64,000 nucleotides of DNA, from positions 496,001-560,000 of the forward strand of contig BTPP01000010.1 in the NCBI GenBank assembly GCA_037102815.1, in the 5' to 3' direction. Shown in pieces: positions 8,931-20,951 of the stretch; positions within the stretch are counted from its first letter, which is position 1, and each line of letters begins with the position of its first letter. Under the pieces are notes generated by a model. That model saw nothing but the letters and a program-made list of their open reading frames with translations. It searched no databases and had not been told where the DNA came from. The DNA is from Neurospora intermedia. Lineage: Eukaryota > Ascomycota > Sordariomycetes > Sordariales > Sordariaceae. Made by a program: the position numbers and the translations under genes.

Positions 8931-11622
8931 TCACCAAGACCCCCCCACACCTCCAGCTGCCGTCGCCGCTGTTGCCGCCGGCACAAGCATAACACTAAAC
9001 GTCGGTGCTCCGCTCCCCATGCCCTGGATATGCTGCAAGTACGCCTCCATCTCCATGTCGTCGCTGACCGGTAACGGCAACTCTCCACCTTTTCCATCCT
9101 TGACGATTCCCTCGATTGCCAGGCACACCACGCCCGGATAGTTGGCCACTGCGGTGCTGCGTAGTTCCTGGACGGAGCGGCCCGATAGGGTGGCGATCCA
9201 AATGCGCGAGACCACGCCTTGGAGAGGCGAGGATGCGTGAAGGCGGAAGTAGATGGCCATGGAGGACGAGGTGGTGGAGGTTGACGAGGTGGTTGCCACT
9301 GGCTGTGAGACTTGGACTGGGGGGACGGAGGCGGTTTGCTGGAAGTGCTGCTGTCGGGCTCTTGCTTGCCGCTGGATGGCTTCTTGCTGGATGCGTTGTT
9401 GCTGTTGCTGTTGCTGTTGCTGTCGCTGCTGCTGCTGTTGTTGCTGTGTATACATGGCGAGGGGTGGCGGTTGGGTCTGAGATTGGGTTAAGCCATGGTT
9501 CGAAGGGGCATAACTTTGCTGCATATGGTTACGGTTGCTTGTGTAATTCTGCCCAGCTTGGGAATGGGTTTGGGGCCGACTTTGAGTTTGAGCAAGATTC
9601 GGAGTGTGTGACGAGGACTGGGCAGTAATTGTATTGGCACCGACGTTGGCGCCAGCACTGCCCCTTCCACCACTGGTAACATGAGTGTTGGCAGAATAAC
9701 TTCCAAACGAAGTGTCGGCTTCAATTGACTGTTGCAGCAGATAATCTGGATCCAAGTTGCCGTTGTCCGCATCTTGGGCATCCTGATCCGCTTCGCTCTC
9801 CTCCGAGCTTGACGATTCCGGTGGCGCGAGCCGCACAGCTGTATGCGGCACCGTTGCCGTGGCCGTTGCCGTTGCCGTTGCCGTTGATGGCCCCACCATA
9901 TTATTCTTCGGGGGTCGGCCACGGCCCCGTTTGGGTTGAGCGGCCTTCGCGGCCTTCTCAGCAGCCTTCTCGGCTCTCTTCGCAGCCGCCTCAAGTTGAG
10001 CGGGCGTCGGGACCGGCTTCGGTTTTGGAGGAGCACGCTTTCTAGGAACCTTGGGAGGCGGTGGATTCAAAGCATCCTTCTCCAACTTTGCTTGATCGCC
10101 TCTGTATCTTCTCATTCCGTCACGGGCCAGCAGCTCGATAGCCCTCTTCCTCTCTTTGGCGTTAGGCCAGTGCTCACAGCCTGGAGGAAAGAGTTCCTGC
10201 AATAGCTCCGTGGTGTCGAACCATTTCTGTACCATTTCATTCCACTTGTCGATACCTTCGACATGCTTGAACCCAAACTTCTCCTGACCCAGCAGCAGGT
10301 AAAGCGTTCCGCGAATGTATCTACCCTGCTCCGGATTCAGCCCGAGGAGGTTGCGGGCCTGTGCTAGTGTCATGTGTGACTGCATCGTCCTGATCCGCTT
10401 GGTCACGTCGCAGCAGATGACATCGATCGCGATCTTCTTTTGCTCCATGTTGGCTTGATCCCACATGATGGCGCGGAGATGCATGCTATCGCGGATCATC
10501 TGCTCCTTCATGGCTTCCCACTTCTCGGGCCCGGCAATGGTCTTCTTGATAACGTTGTTCTCCCTGCAAATCTTTTCAAAGTTCTCCCGCAGCGTCTTGT
10601 AGGCCGCAGCGTCGAGCTGCAGGATGACCTTGGCTTCGTCTAGGGTTGTCTCGGATGGAAAGCGAGGAGGCAGACCACTCGGGTCTGGAGGCAGGCCTGC
10701 CCACCCCTTGATTCTCCGTCGTCGCTTCTTGAGAGCCCAACGTTCTGCCGACTCTTGCTCGAGCACCCGGCGCCTCTCTTCTCTGCGAGCACGTTGTTCG
10801 GGGGTCAGTTCGTCATCTGGGCCAAGTGGCAAACTTGCAGATGCTGATTTCTGGTGTTGCTGTTGCTGATGTTGGCGTTGGCCATGTGTGTTAGACGACC
10901 CTTGTCCATTGTCTTCGGCGGCGTTTTCCTCATCATCATCATCTTCTTCCTCGTCCTCCTCGCTACTTACCTCTTCGCTGTCGTTGTCGCTATCATCAGC
11001 GGAATCACTGTCGCCGTCACTGCCATTGTTGTCGTCATCATCATCTGTTCCGTTAGCCGGTTGCCCAGGCGGCCTGATGATGCCTTTTCGTAAGTCTTGG
11101 ATAGTCTTCAAGCGCAATTTCCAGTTGTACTTTTGGCGGATCCTGTTGAGCGTGCGATCGTTTATGTCATAGCCTTCCTCATTGAGGACGCGCACCATCT
11201 CGGTTGCTTTGAGGTTCTGTTCCCATAGTTCCTTGACTCTGGCAATCAACTCGGTGTTGCTGTAGGCTTTATTGACCCTGATGGGCCAGCCCCATTCCCT
11301 GAACTTGTACCAATAGGTACGCCGGCTGGAAGTAAAGCGTCATGGTTAGTAAGCCAAGCAAGATAAACTACGTGGAAAGTTTGGTGTTGAGGAACAGGCT
11401 GTCCAAAGCTGCAGTTTTGCTGCGCGAGCTGTATACACCGCCCAAGACTCCAATTCGTTGTACTGTGTACGGCGAGGGAGATGGACGAAGAGTGTTGTTC
11501 ACGTACCTGGGGGTAAATCCATGGTTTTCTGCCATATATCGGGCAACTTGGGCAAAGCTTCGCCTTTCGTCAACGTAGAGACGATGACATATGTCTTTAT
11601 AGGGATCCCAATCGTAAGTCAT
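8931..11622 (-). CDS. Clr5-domain protein, putative DNA-binding regulator
   Basis: Two exons, 11507-11622 and 8931-11325, joined across a 181-nt intron with a gtacgt donor, give 836 residues. The splice completes a typical fungal Clr5 domain: W-D-P-YKDICHRLYVDERRSFAQVARYM...HGFTPSRRTYWYKFREWGWP (residues about 4-55). The domain is named for fission yeast Clr5, a silencing factor. A second helix-turn-helix-like segment follows (ELIARVKELW...INDRTLNRIRQKYNWKLR, about 65-110). Further on are an acidic Asp/Glu stretch, a basic region with an AT-hook-like core KRGRGRPPKNN, and a long Gln run. The last 110 residues return to ordinary composition. Features point to a nuclear DNA- or chromatin-binding protein; the target is unknown. 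The start has CACC before the ATG. Confidence 0.88.
9394..9446 (-). repeat. CAG/CAA repeat encoding poly-Gln
   Basis: Runs of CAG/CAA codons on the minus strand encode two blocks of eight or nine glutamines interrupted by Arg within the Clr5-domain protein. Length is likely to vary between strains. Confidence 0.8.
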
Positions 11623-12611
11623 GGTGCGAAATTCCCCTTACAGTCGTGGTTGTGGACGCGGAGTTGGGCGACGATTTGCTACGGCGGTTGAGGGTCCGAC
11701 AATTGTGAAATTGACTGAGTGCGCGGGTCGATCCACGCGAAGCCACGAACGAAAGGTTCCATCTCTCGCTCCCCACCCCCACCAAAACTGGTCCACCAAA
11801 ACAAAGGCAGACGGGACCGCTCGTAACGCTTCCTTAGCAACGATCAATCATACAGCGAAGCGTGGAATCAAAAGAAGAACGACCTCTATGGTAATAACAG
11901 GGCATTCGATTGCCGTTGAACTTGTGTATTTAGGCCTTGATTTCGTTGTTTTATCTTGTTATGATTATAGTAGTGGTTTTGGTGGATCGGCATTTCAACG
12001 GGGGGTGAGCATGATCTTTGCAGGGGAGCGCCGCATTCTGCTGCAGCTGCAGTGAGGCCGGCAGTACCGTATTAGTGTCAAGGTACTAACGCTCTAGCTG
12101 CGCACTGTTAATAGGTATGGCCGGGTTGCCCCTTTCAACGTTCTCGCTGTTCACTACACGTGTAGGAGCCGAGCATCAAAGATAAGAGGTGACCACATTG
12201 ATACTAGTGAATATCAAATGTCAACATTACATTAGACTGGTGGTTCATATGCAGCACAATTCGCTCCCAGGTCAATTCGTGATTCCATTATCGCATAATA
12301 TTCTACCGCTTGGTGTCCAGCAGCCATCATTAACATCGGGCCAGTCCCATTTCGTCAGAGCCGTACCCGTACCGGTAAACGTTCCCCAAACTGCTGCCAC
12401 AGACCAGAATCCAACCAACCGTGCCAGCCCAGTGACTGATGCACATTGAAGCAGCAAGTACATAAACAGCTCAGCTACATCCCGTGATCCGGTGTGCTGG
12501 CATGTAGAAAGCAAAGGTATAAAATGTCCTCCCTCATAGCTTCCGCATTTTCCTTATGAATCAACCATATCCTTCGTCCTCTGTGACTTTGACCGTCTTT
12601 GTGGCGTCTCT
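11623..12611. other. Intergenic: Clr5-gene promoter and exchanger 3' UTR
   Basis: About 1 kb upstream of the Clr5 gene and downstream of the Ca2+/H+ exchanger, both minus strand. A 144-codon plus-strand reading frame starts inside the Clr5 first exon but has no family features and is treated as chance. Nothing else is recognised. Confidence 0.5.
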
Positions 12612-15397
12612 CTAAGCACTCTGGCCCGGCTCGGTCGGGTTGGGGGAGTAAAATGACACCAAGGCTATGATGACGTATGTTGCACACAACAGCGCTCCCT
12701 CCAAGTAGTTACTCCTGCCATCCAACACCAAGAAATTGACGATAAAAGCTGAGACGAACAGACAGACCGTCTCGAACAGCGTAAAGTAGAGCGTCATGTC
12801 TTTGTCCATGCACCAACCAATAATGACGACAAGCGGCGTGATGAAGAGGGCGATTTGGATAGAACTACCCACAGCGACGCCGATCGCCAGATCCATCTTA
12901 TTCTTCATGGCAACGGTAATAGCCGTGACATGTTCAGCGGCGTTGCCGACGATGGGAAGGATAATCAAGCCAATGAAGAGCTCGGGAACCTTGGCAGTCT
13001 CGACCAGGTCGTGAATCGAGTCAACCATGAACTCGGCGCAGACGGCTACCAAGACGGTAGATACGAGCAAGAGGATGATAGCGCTGACGCGGGACAAGTC
13101 GTCGGGATGATCGCCGTCTTTATCGGGAATAGCACCGTCAACAACAGCGGACATTGGAATCTGCGAAGGCATCAAGGCACCCTGAGGACGGTACAGTGAT
13201 TGGCTGAGGCGGTCCGGCAGCGAGTTCGTCCTGCGAATGCCGTAACGGACGCGCGGAACAGGGCCGGAAGAGGCCGGTGGGGAGTTGACGGAATCAGGGC
13301 CAGTGACAAACACAGCCGGCGCCAAGTTCCTGGCAACAGGACGAAGGGACATGCCGCGAAGACCGGGGAAAGGGCGGCGGCCAGCTGACGTGTCAGCCTG
13401 AGCGTTATCGGCAGAGCTAGCAGGTTCCACGGCAAAGTCGACACGACGGGGCTCGCCAGGCGATAACAGTGTTGGCGCAACATCCGGCTGAATCTCGGCG
13501 TTTTCATCGATGGTTTGTCCATTCATGCACTCCTGGGATCCGTTGTGGTGATGCTTCTTGTGCTTGTGCTTGCGATGCTTCTTCATGTGTCGCTTATACC
13601 GGTGCCGCCTGCGGTGATGCTTTTCGTCTTCAACAGCCTCCTCATTTCCATCAGTGGTAGGGCTATGCAAATTGACGGCCAGTGCGGGTCGCGATGATGA
13701 TGCCTCTTGTGTGGCTTCATCATAGCCAGGGACAGCATCGCTGGTGCCGAACGAAGGGGTCCTTTCTTGACCTGCAACGACGCTCTCACTCGTTAGGTTG
13801 GAAATGATGCTTGACTTTCTCCTGCGGTGACCACCACGCATCACACGTTTCACTCTCTTGGATACTGTCTCACGGGAATAGTCCGAGTCCGACGAATCCG
13901 AATCTGTCGAAGAGTCGCTGCCAGAGCTTGAGGAATCGAGCCAGCCGGCGGCGGGTCCCGGAGTAGACTCCTCATCAATAATATGCTGAGGGGTGGATTC
14001 GTAAAGGTAAGAGTGAGACAAGAGCTGAAAGAGAAGATAGATGACGTATACGAGCAGAAGAATCTGTGAGAAGTCAGCGTTGGAAGTTTGCCGTCGGAAA
14101 TAAGTCAAAGCTTACAACACTGGTGCCGCGGCTGATCTTCAAAGTCTTCTTGTCGGCGTCATTCACGTCCGTAAAAGAATAATGAAAGGCAGTCTGTAAG
14201 AGCGTCAGCAGGTCATAATCAAATAAGATGGCACGAGGATGAGCATACAGGCAGGACGAGGCTAATAACACTCAAACTGAGAAGACAAGCACTCATTTGG
14301 GTGACGGTGCTGTTGTAAATCTGCACAAGTTGGGTCAATGACAAGGCTCCATTAAGGGTTCACATCTCAAGCAGGTGATTGAACGAACCTGTTCACGGAA
14401 ACGAAGACCGCCAAGCAAGAACGACATGCCCAGGATGAGGAGCAGGTTGGCCAAGATTGAGCCAAGGAGCGAAGCCTGTACGATGCTGAGCTCGTCCTGA
14501 AACCGTTGTTAGCAATGTTAACCCCATGGTGTGCGATTAGAACTCGGAAAGCTTACTTTGACGAGGGCGATGCTGTAAACGTTGAACGAAACGGACTTTG
14601 TAAGCACATGGACAAGTTTGGACAGGGAATGGGCGCACCTGGACTGGCAGGGCAGAAAACGTACATGCTATCGAGATAGGTGTGTTAGTACAACAGTCCC
14701 AAGAAGTCATGGGACTTTTTTTCGATTATTGGGCTTACAAAATGATCAGCTCTACAGCGTTGCCGAACGTGACATTCAACAAGGCGCCGAGCGAGTCTCC
14801 AAGCTTACGGGCCACGCTTTCGGTGGCATAACTGAGGAGGCCGGCAAGAGGAACGATGGCAAGGGCATTCATGGCGAAGATGAGACCGGGCGAGGAGCCC
14901 GGTAGTTGGCTGACAACAATGCCAACGGGGACAAAGACCAACATCAAGTTCACGAGCTTGTTGTGAAACAAGACCTGCTTGAGGACCTTCCCAAATCTAA
15001 CTGCGACGTTCGGCTTCTGCTTCTGCTCTTGTTCCTGAGCGGCAGCAGAGACGGTAGTTTCTAACTCAGGCCCCTGCCCCGCAGCTTGGTGTGATGCAGC
15101 CGTCGGGGATTTGGCGCCATTACTGCTATCCTCCTTGTGATGGCCGCCGGTTGACGAAGAGTCTGTGGAAGTCTGGGGCTGTTCAAGCGCGGAGGGCACA
15201 TTCCCGCCGCGGCTGCTGTCGTTGAGCGTGGCATTTTGGCCGACTGTGGCAGTGGTGTCGGTTGTGGTAGTGGTGGTGATGGGAGGAGAATTGCTTATGG
15301 GAAGCAAGCTGACGGGGCCTGGAGCTCCATGTGTCTTGGGGTTTACCCAGGAGCGAATGCGACTTGTGTACGAGGAATTATTCGAAGGTTCCTTCAT
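12612..15397 (-). CDS. Vacuolar-type Ca2+/H+ exchanger (CAX family)
   Basis: Moves Ca2+ into the vacuole in exchange for protons. Seven coding exons join in phase: 14739-15397, 14665-14667, 14557-14572, 14389-14496, 14249-14320, 14116-14193, 12612-14063; introns are 52-92 nt. The 795-residue product has a Ser/Thr/Gln-rich cytosolic N-terminus (about 1-140) and the two CAX alpha-repeats, GNAVELIIFIIALVK near 211 and GNAAEHVTAITVAMKNK near 685, with about eleven membrane spans. Exon 2 is only 3 nt and exon 3 only 16 nt; with exon 2 included, the spacing from ELI to IAL equals that in yeast Vcx1 and plant CAX1. A loop of about 300 residues between the two halves (about 332-638) is far longer than usual, Ser/Asp-rich and then His/Lys/Arg-rich. 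15397 is the first in-frame ATG. Confidence 0.93.
13546..13626 (-). other. His/Lys/Arg-rich segment in the exchanger loop
   Basis: Encodes a run composed almost only of H, K and R, including HRKHKHKKHHH, in the cytosolic loop between the two halves of the exchanger. His-rich loops occur in metal transporters and could bind metal ions or acidic lipids; this is inference. Confidence 0.7.
14665..14667 (-). other. Apparent 3-nt micro-exon (CAT) in the CAX gene
   Basis: On the minus strand this reads ctcgatag|CAT|gtacgt. The upstream intron (14668-14738) starts gtaagc and contains gtactaacac; the downstream intron (14573-14664) starts gtacgt and ends gtttacag. Including CAT gives ATT-TTC-ATC-ATC-GCC, one isoleucine more than skipping it; both forms keep the frame. 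Family spacing favours inclusion. Confidence 0.65.
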
Positions 15398-15648
15398 CGA
15401 AATGGACCGGTCAACTCGTTGTTCGAGGGAGGGCGTGTACTTGTTCAACCGCACTGCTCTGCAACGGGGAAAGAAAGAAAGATAAGTGAAGGCTCGAAAA
15501 TGCAGATGCGGGGGGGATGTTGTAAGTCCGAAACGAAGTTGTTGGCGCCAAGTGGCTTGGGGATTATCACTACTAGGTTGGTTGCTTGGGCCGGGAAGTC
15601 GGACAGATGTAGAGACAACGTTGGGCAGGTAGCAGATAGGCACCGGGG

Positions 15649-15654
15649 TTTATA
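15649..15654 (-). promoter_or_regulatory. TATA-like box upstream of the Ca2+/H+ exchanger
   Basis: TATAAA on the minus strand, about 250 nt before the exchanger ATG at 15397. It would place transcription start near 15620 with a leader of about 220 nt. Based on sequence match only. Confidence 0.35.
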
Positions 15655-16205
15655 AGGCCGTGCCAAGAAAGGGAAGAGGTGAACAACTTAGGGTGGGACG
15701 TGGGTGGAAGGGGCAAAGACCGGGGGATCGACAACAGGCTTGGCGTTGACTGTCGTTGCCTGGTGGGGCCAGCTGGACCTGGGACTGGCTATGGACCCTG
15801 GGAGGCCGCTGCGAGACGGGAGGCTGGCTCGCTTCACCAATCGGCACGCTAGGCCGAATTCGTCACTTCAAGATAGGTGTGAAAGGGTTCAAGCGTGCCA
15901 CCCGCTGACCTCATCCCGGACTCCAATGCGGCGGAGTTTGTTGATAGGTATTCTCCGCGGCGGTGAGGGCTGAATGAAAACAGGGCTTGCCGTGAGTCGC
16001 TCCTGGGTGGTATCCGATGTCACCCAACCTAGTTTATACTTTTGGGGCACGTGAGCGTTCCCTGAAGCTTTCTATCTACTTTCCGTCTTTTCTAGATTCA
16101 CGATTCAGATCCAGTTGCGTTGAGTGGTTGCCGTAACGTGGCGTATGGCTGGATAAGTGCATCGCTTGTTATGATGTGGAAGAGCCAGGTCCCTTGAATT
16201 TATTT

Positions 16206-16232
16206 TACACTACACTACTGAGGTGTAGTGTA
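16206..16232. repeat. Short perfect inverted repeat
   Basis: TACACTACAC and GTGTAGTGTA are exact reverse complements separated by 7 nt (TACTGAG). It could be a hairpin in RNA or a dyad protein site; no function is assigned. Confidence 0.8.
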
Positions 16233-17327
16233 CAAGAGGAACACATGGAAGAAGTGGGAACACGCAATGACCCATCGATTGGGACGACCAAGCTTCCCCC
16301 GGTTTTCCTTTTTCAGCAGTCATTTGACCGGTCGCATTGATCATTCAATGTTGTTATAGCACCACCAATGAAGCTCACAGGTCCGCAACACAATGCTCAT
16401 ATCGGACGGTGAGCAGATTAGCTATGGTCCTGGTATCCAATAGTCGCAATCCGCAAACTCGTGCGATCAGCAGAAACATGGACAAGATGGAACCTTCCAA
16501 ATTCTTTGGCAATGCCGCTGACGAGGTGATGCATACCTATGTGTATACAAGTAAAGCGGCGGTCAATGCGACAGCTGCACAAGCCAAATGTGGCAGTTTG
16601 GCTGGGTCCAAGCAAGAAGTCGGCAAAGCAACATTTGCAGGGTGGCTGCCATGGCTGCTTCGCATAAATGGCACGCTTTAACTTACCTTCACCTTTAGAT
16701 GTACACCTTCCTGCCATTGCAGCACGTAACCCAGCCTCCGACCCCCTAGTGTGAAACCAGACGCTGATACTGAGACCAAGGTAACTTTTTAATGGCAAGG
16801 AAGATACTGCTGTGATTGACGGCCTGGTTCGATAAAGAGGAATGGCGGAGCTACCTAGCTAAGTGCACCTTTCATTGATAACGACACCACCCACTGCAGC
16901 GCGAGGCATCGCTTCATGTGGTTGCAAAAGCCCATGCGCTGCAGGTACCTAGCTGCGGTCGCCGGTGCAGCTTAGGTCCGTTCCCCTTGACAAAGACCTC
17001 AGCCATCCGTTGTCGTGGTGCAATACCAAAGTCGTACTAAAGGCCTTACAGTAGGTAGTCTTCATGGCCGAATAACCCGAGCGACTCACCGAAAACGCAG
17101 ATTTCGAGCTGGCTTCATTGTGTTTGTATGACAGGCGCCGTCCGTCAAGCCTTACCCGTGCGTCAAGTCTCGTAAGATGCACCATCGTCAAAAAATCGTA
17201 GTAACTTTTTGTTTCTTTGTTTGGCATCAGCTCTATATCGTGAAAAATCTAGTAAAACCAACACGCTTCGTGGCTTTCACAATACAAATCGCACATCTTC
17301 CAATTCCCCCACCGATAATTAAGTCAC

Positions 17328-19338
17328 TTAAGGAAGCAACCTCTTGGGCGTCCTGGGGTAGTACGCCGCAAGGTGGACACTAGGCAGGTTAAGGAACCAC
17401 GCAACCACGCGGTCAAGACCAATGCCACCACCACCGTGGGCAGGCACACCGGCCTGTCTGAACACGTCGACGTAGTCCTTGATTCCGGCGCTCTTGGGGT
17501 CAACACCCTTCTGGATGATGCGGGCCTCGAGCTCCTCGGGGTCATTGATACGCTGACCACCCGACAAGATCTCCTGGCCGCGGAGGAAGAAGTCGAAGGC
17601 GTTGGTGACCTTGGGGTTGGCATCGTCGAGCTTGGCGTAAAAGGGTCTCGCACCCTCGGGAAACTTGTCGAGCACGTAGAAGTCCGTGTTGAACTTCTTG
17701 CGGACAATGGCGCCAAGGGCCTTCTCCTGAGGGGTGCTCATGTCTTCATCGTCGGTCACGTTACGGAACTCCTCGGGACCCTCCTCGCGCAGAAGCTTCT
17801 GACCCCTAGAATTCAGCCGCGTCAGCTATCACGGTGATGGCGATTTTCAGGGGCAGGTGGGGTTTGCTAGGGAAATACATACTCAGCAAAGGTCAACCTG
17901 ACCTCCTTGCCAGGCTCGGGGAGAAGGAATTCCTCCGCGGGATAAACGGAGCGAACAAGCTCGATCTCGGCCGCGCAGCGTTCCTTAATACCGCGGAAGA
18001 TGTGAAGCAAGACGCCCTCGAGCATGAGGAGAACCTCTCTGTAGTCTTTCTTGATCTCCATTTCCAAATCGAGACCAGTGAACTAGGAGGACACATGTCA
18101 GCCCCAAAACTGCCTTTACATTTCCAACATCCTTCGCCTAGCTTACCTCAGTCATGTGTCTTGGGGTGTTGGAGTTCTCGGCTCTGAATACGGGACCAAT
18201 GCTGAATACGCGCTTCCTGCCGCCAGCAATCTCAAACTGCTTGTAGAACTGAGGAGACTGGGCGAGGAAAGCCTCCTTGTCGAAGTAGGGCATGCGGAAG
18301 ACGTTGGCACCACCCTCAGAGGCAGCACCAATCAAGCAGGGAGGCTCAAACTCCTTGAAGCCGTGACTCTTGAGGTATGACCTGAACAAATCCTTGACTT
18401 CCATACGGATATCGGCAATAGCCTGCTGAACAGGGGCGCGCTTGTGCATGATAATGTTGTCGAGATGGGTGAGCATGGTGGCAGCGGGGATGGAGGACTC
18501 GGCGGCGATGGAAAGCTTATCGACACCATCCTCGGCAGCCTTTTCCGGGGCGGGCTCCTCGTCGCTGAAGTTGGTGATGGGACGGTTGGCGGCAGCCAGA
18601 GTCATGCCGAGCATCTGGGGGGCAGCGGCGAGAACGAAGATCTTGCGGATGTGCAGCTCGTAGTTGGAAACCTTGCAGCTCTTGACGGGCTCGAGGGGCT
18701 TCTGGACGGTACCCTCGACGACGACGAAACTCTCGGGGTTGATACCGGCCGCGAACTTGACCATGGGCTTGCTCACAGGCGTGCCTTCGTTGCTGGCGAC
18801 AAAAACACCCTGGATGGTCCAGGCGCCCTCTTCGCGCAGCTCGACGAATGCCATCTTGGCGCTGTAACAGTGTAAGAAGCCGGTCAGCCCATCTTGCTGC
18901 GCTGGTGGCTGTAGAACAGACAACAGGTCCGGAGAAGCAAACCTACCCTTGGATTCTGGCATTTTGGACCCAGGCCCTAACAATGACAGCCTTGCCGACG
19001 TGCTCCTCGCCAATGTTCTTCAAGTTGACATCCTCGACATCAGCCGACAGCTCGAATTGTCCCTTCCTCTCCTTGACGACACCATAGTTGTCCTTGGCGA
19101 GATCCTCGGTCGGTCCGGTGGTTTTGCCGGCAGCCTTAGCAGCGGCCTCACGCTCAGCAGCGCGGCGAGCCTTCTCGGCCTCCTTCTTGGCCTTGGCCTC
19201 GGCCTTCTTTTGCGCCTTCTTGGATGGACCCTCGCCCTCGCCCTCAGCGCCTTCGGCAGCGGGGGCGGCAGCGGGAGCAGCGGCGGGAGGCTGCTGTTCG
19301 GCGGGGGGTGCGGGAGTGGTAGCAGCGCTGTCGGCCAT
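17328..19338 (-). CDS. DPS1: Cytosolic aspartyl-tRNA synthetase
   Basis: Class IIb synthetase that charges cytosolic tRNA-Asp. Four exons join in phase: 18947-19338, 18147-18861, 17883-18082, 17328-17805; introns are 85, 64 and 77 nt. The 594-residue product has a Pro/Ala-rich then Lys/Glu/Ala-rich N-terminal extension (about 1-80), typical of eukaryotic AspRS and used to hold tRNA. An OB-fold anticodon-binding domain follows (VGKAVIVRAWVQNARIQG onward). The class II core has motif 1 around GFKEFEPPCL, motif 2 as FSIGPVFRAENSNTPRHMTE plus FTGLDLEME after the splice, and motif 3 as GGGGIGLDRVVAWFLNLPSV with the C-terminal PRTPKRLLP. The start CAACATGGCC fits fungal initiation consensus very well. 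The absence of a presequence and the lysine-rich extension support the cytosolic form. Confidence 0.95.
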
Positions 19339-20951
19339 GTTGCTTTGTCGAATTCGATACTAGAGTGGTGTAGTAAAGTGAATTGGGCGCGAAGACCTGA
19401 TAGTGGAATTCGCGGACGCGGAAAGGTGAATTTTGGCGGGGCAGTTCCAAGCTTCCGTCCCAATGCCCGGCGGCGGGGTACGGTGACCCTGATAAGTACC
19501 GGACTCAGCAGGTGGCCTGACACTTGTGAGTCAACAATTGGCAGTGGCGAACGGCTGCCAGTACGTACCATTTCACGATTTTGTTTACCTTGGAGGTCAG
19601 GTAGGTCTCGCCATCGGATTCAGGGGCTGTGAACGGTCTGTTCTGGCCATCAAGGTCTCCCTATTCATGGTATCGTGTTTGGACTTTGGACCAGGCACGC
19701 CAGGGCTCACAGGCCGTGCACGCTCAGTGGTCCGTTAATCAGTGCGTTGCAGGTTGGCTATGTACAAACTCCTTTCCACTTTGCAGTAGAGGTACATCAT
19801 TCAACTCCAAGAGCCTCACTTCCACGACTTCATCGCCACAGTATAGTGTTTACCTACAATGGTCATACCACTCAATCGCCACCTTGTGCACATGGGTCCC
19901 CGCCGTCGGCAGCATGCCATCGTTCAACTTCGCCCGCAACGAGCAACATAGGAGAATGCCCACTCGATGCACACCCTTATCGACATCTCCTCCTTGTGAA
20001 TCATCAGACACCAGTTCCTCGACATCAAACCAATCTTCTACTCCGCGTGCTCATGAGGTTGTAAATATGGAAAGTTAAATACGGCAAAAGTGTAGACAGG
20101 ATTCGCTAAAAGAAATCATAACCATATGATCCGTGACATCTCAACAGGTACATGGAGGTTGATACTGTTCGCAGAGGAAAGGATATCGTACGCCCCTTCA
20201 TGCATGCCAAACTAGGTGATAGATAATCAATGACAAAACCACTCACTACCATACATATCCCCCGCTTGCCCTATAAGCTGGAAATAGAAAGTCTCTGAAA
20301 CCTTTAACACCAAAACAACTCCAGCTAAACAATAGTAGAGGGCATCCCACATTCGATTGTAACTCCCTTTGCCAACAAGGAGTAGAGAGATACGAAGACA
20401 GACAGAAAAATGCAGAAGAAAAAAAAATAACAAAAAACAACTTATTACAAAAGTGGCACAAAAGATGTCTTCTTGTTTCGCAGCCCCGTCCTAGCCCCCG
20501 CTATGGCAACCTGCCCATGGAGGGAACATCCGTCTTTCTCCCCGCCACACACACTCGGTCTCCCTTCTTTAGCCGTCGCAATGAGTAGATATAAGCAACA
20601 TTCGTAGCTATGGGTATATCCGCATCCGAGGTTGCCACTGATATCTGATACAACAGTGAGATGACTCGATATAGACCTGTCGCTCAGCCGCCAATTGAGA
20701 TCAGGGAAATGGCTTTTAAGATCTGTTCGTTGCTCGATCTCGAATGATTACAAAGGCATATTGACGAACTCCCGTTCGCAAGTAAGCTGCGTGACCAAAA
20801 CCCAGCCGTCGAGATAGCCGACCGTCAGGTCCCGCGCAAGCCACCACAGGGCCGCCGAAAATAAAAACGAAGCGAATGTCCAGCCCTATTTCATTGATCG
20901 GCTGCGAGCGAAAAGCTCATATATCGATGGTATATCCGTTTCGCCATCACT
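19339..20951. other. Intergenic: DPS1 promoter and KIN4 3' region
   Basis: About 1.6 kb between two minus-strand genes. Plus-strand reading frames near 19526-20078 overlap each other and lack motifs. An A-rich stretch near 20415-20445 probably belongs to the KIN4 3' region. No gene is called. Confidence 0.5.

Larger units (their letters stand above)
15398..17327. other. Intergenic: exchanger promoter and DPS1 3' region
   Basis: About 1.9 kb between the exchanger start and the aspartyl-tRNA synthetase stop. It holds the TATA-like box at 15649, a 10-bp inverted repeat at 16206-16232, and a plus-strand reading frame of about 114 codons (16337-16681) without recognisable features. No gene is called. 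Confidence 0.5.

Noticed and set aside
11621-12055. Plus-strand frame of 144 codons upstream of the Clr5 gene
   Set aside because: Starts inside the Clr5 first exon on the other strand and has no motif; length is within chance.
14739-15643. Longer N-terminus for the Ca2+/H+ exchanger starting near 15643
   Set aside because: The upstream frame has no ATG (it begins with GTG), and the TATA-like box lies at the same place; 15397 is the first ATG.
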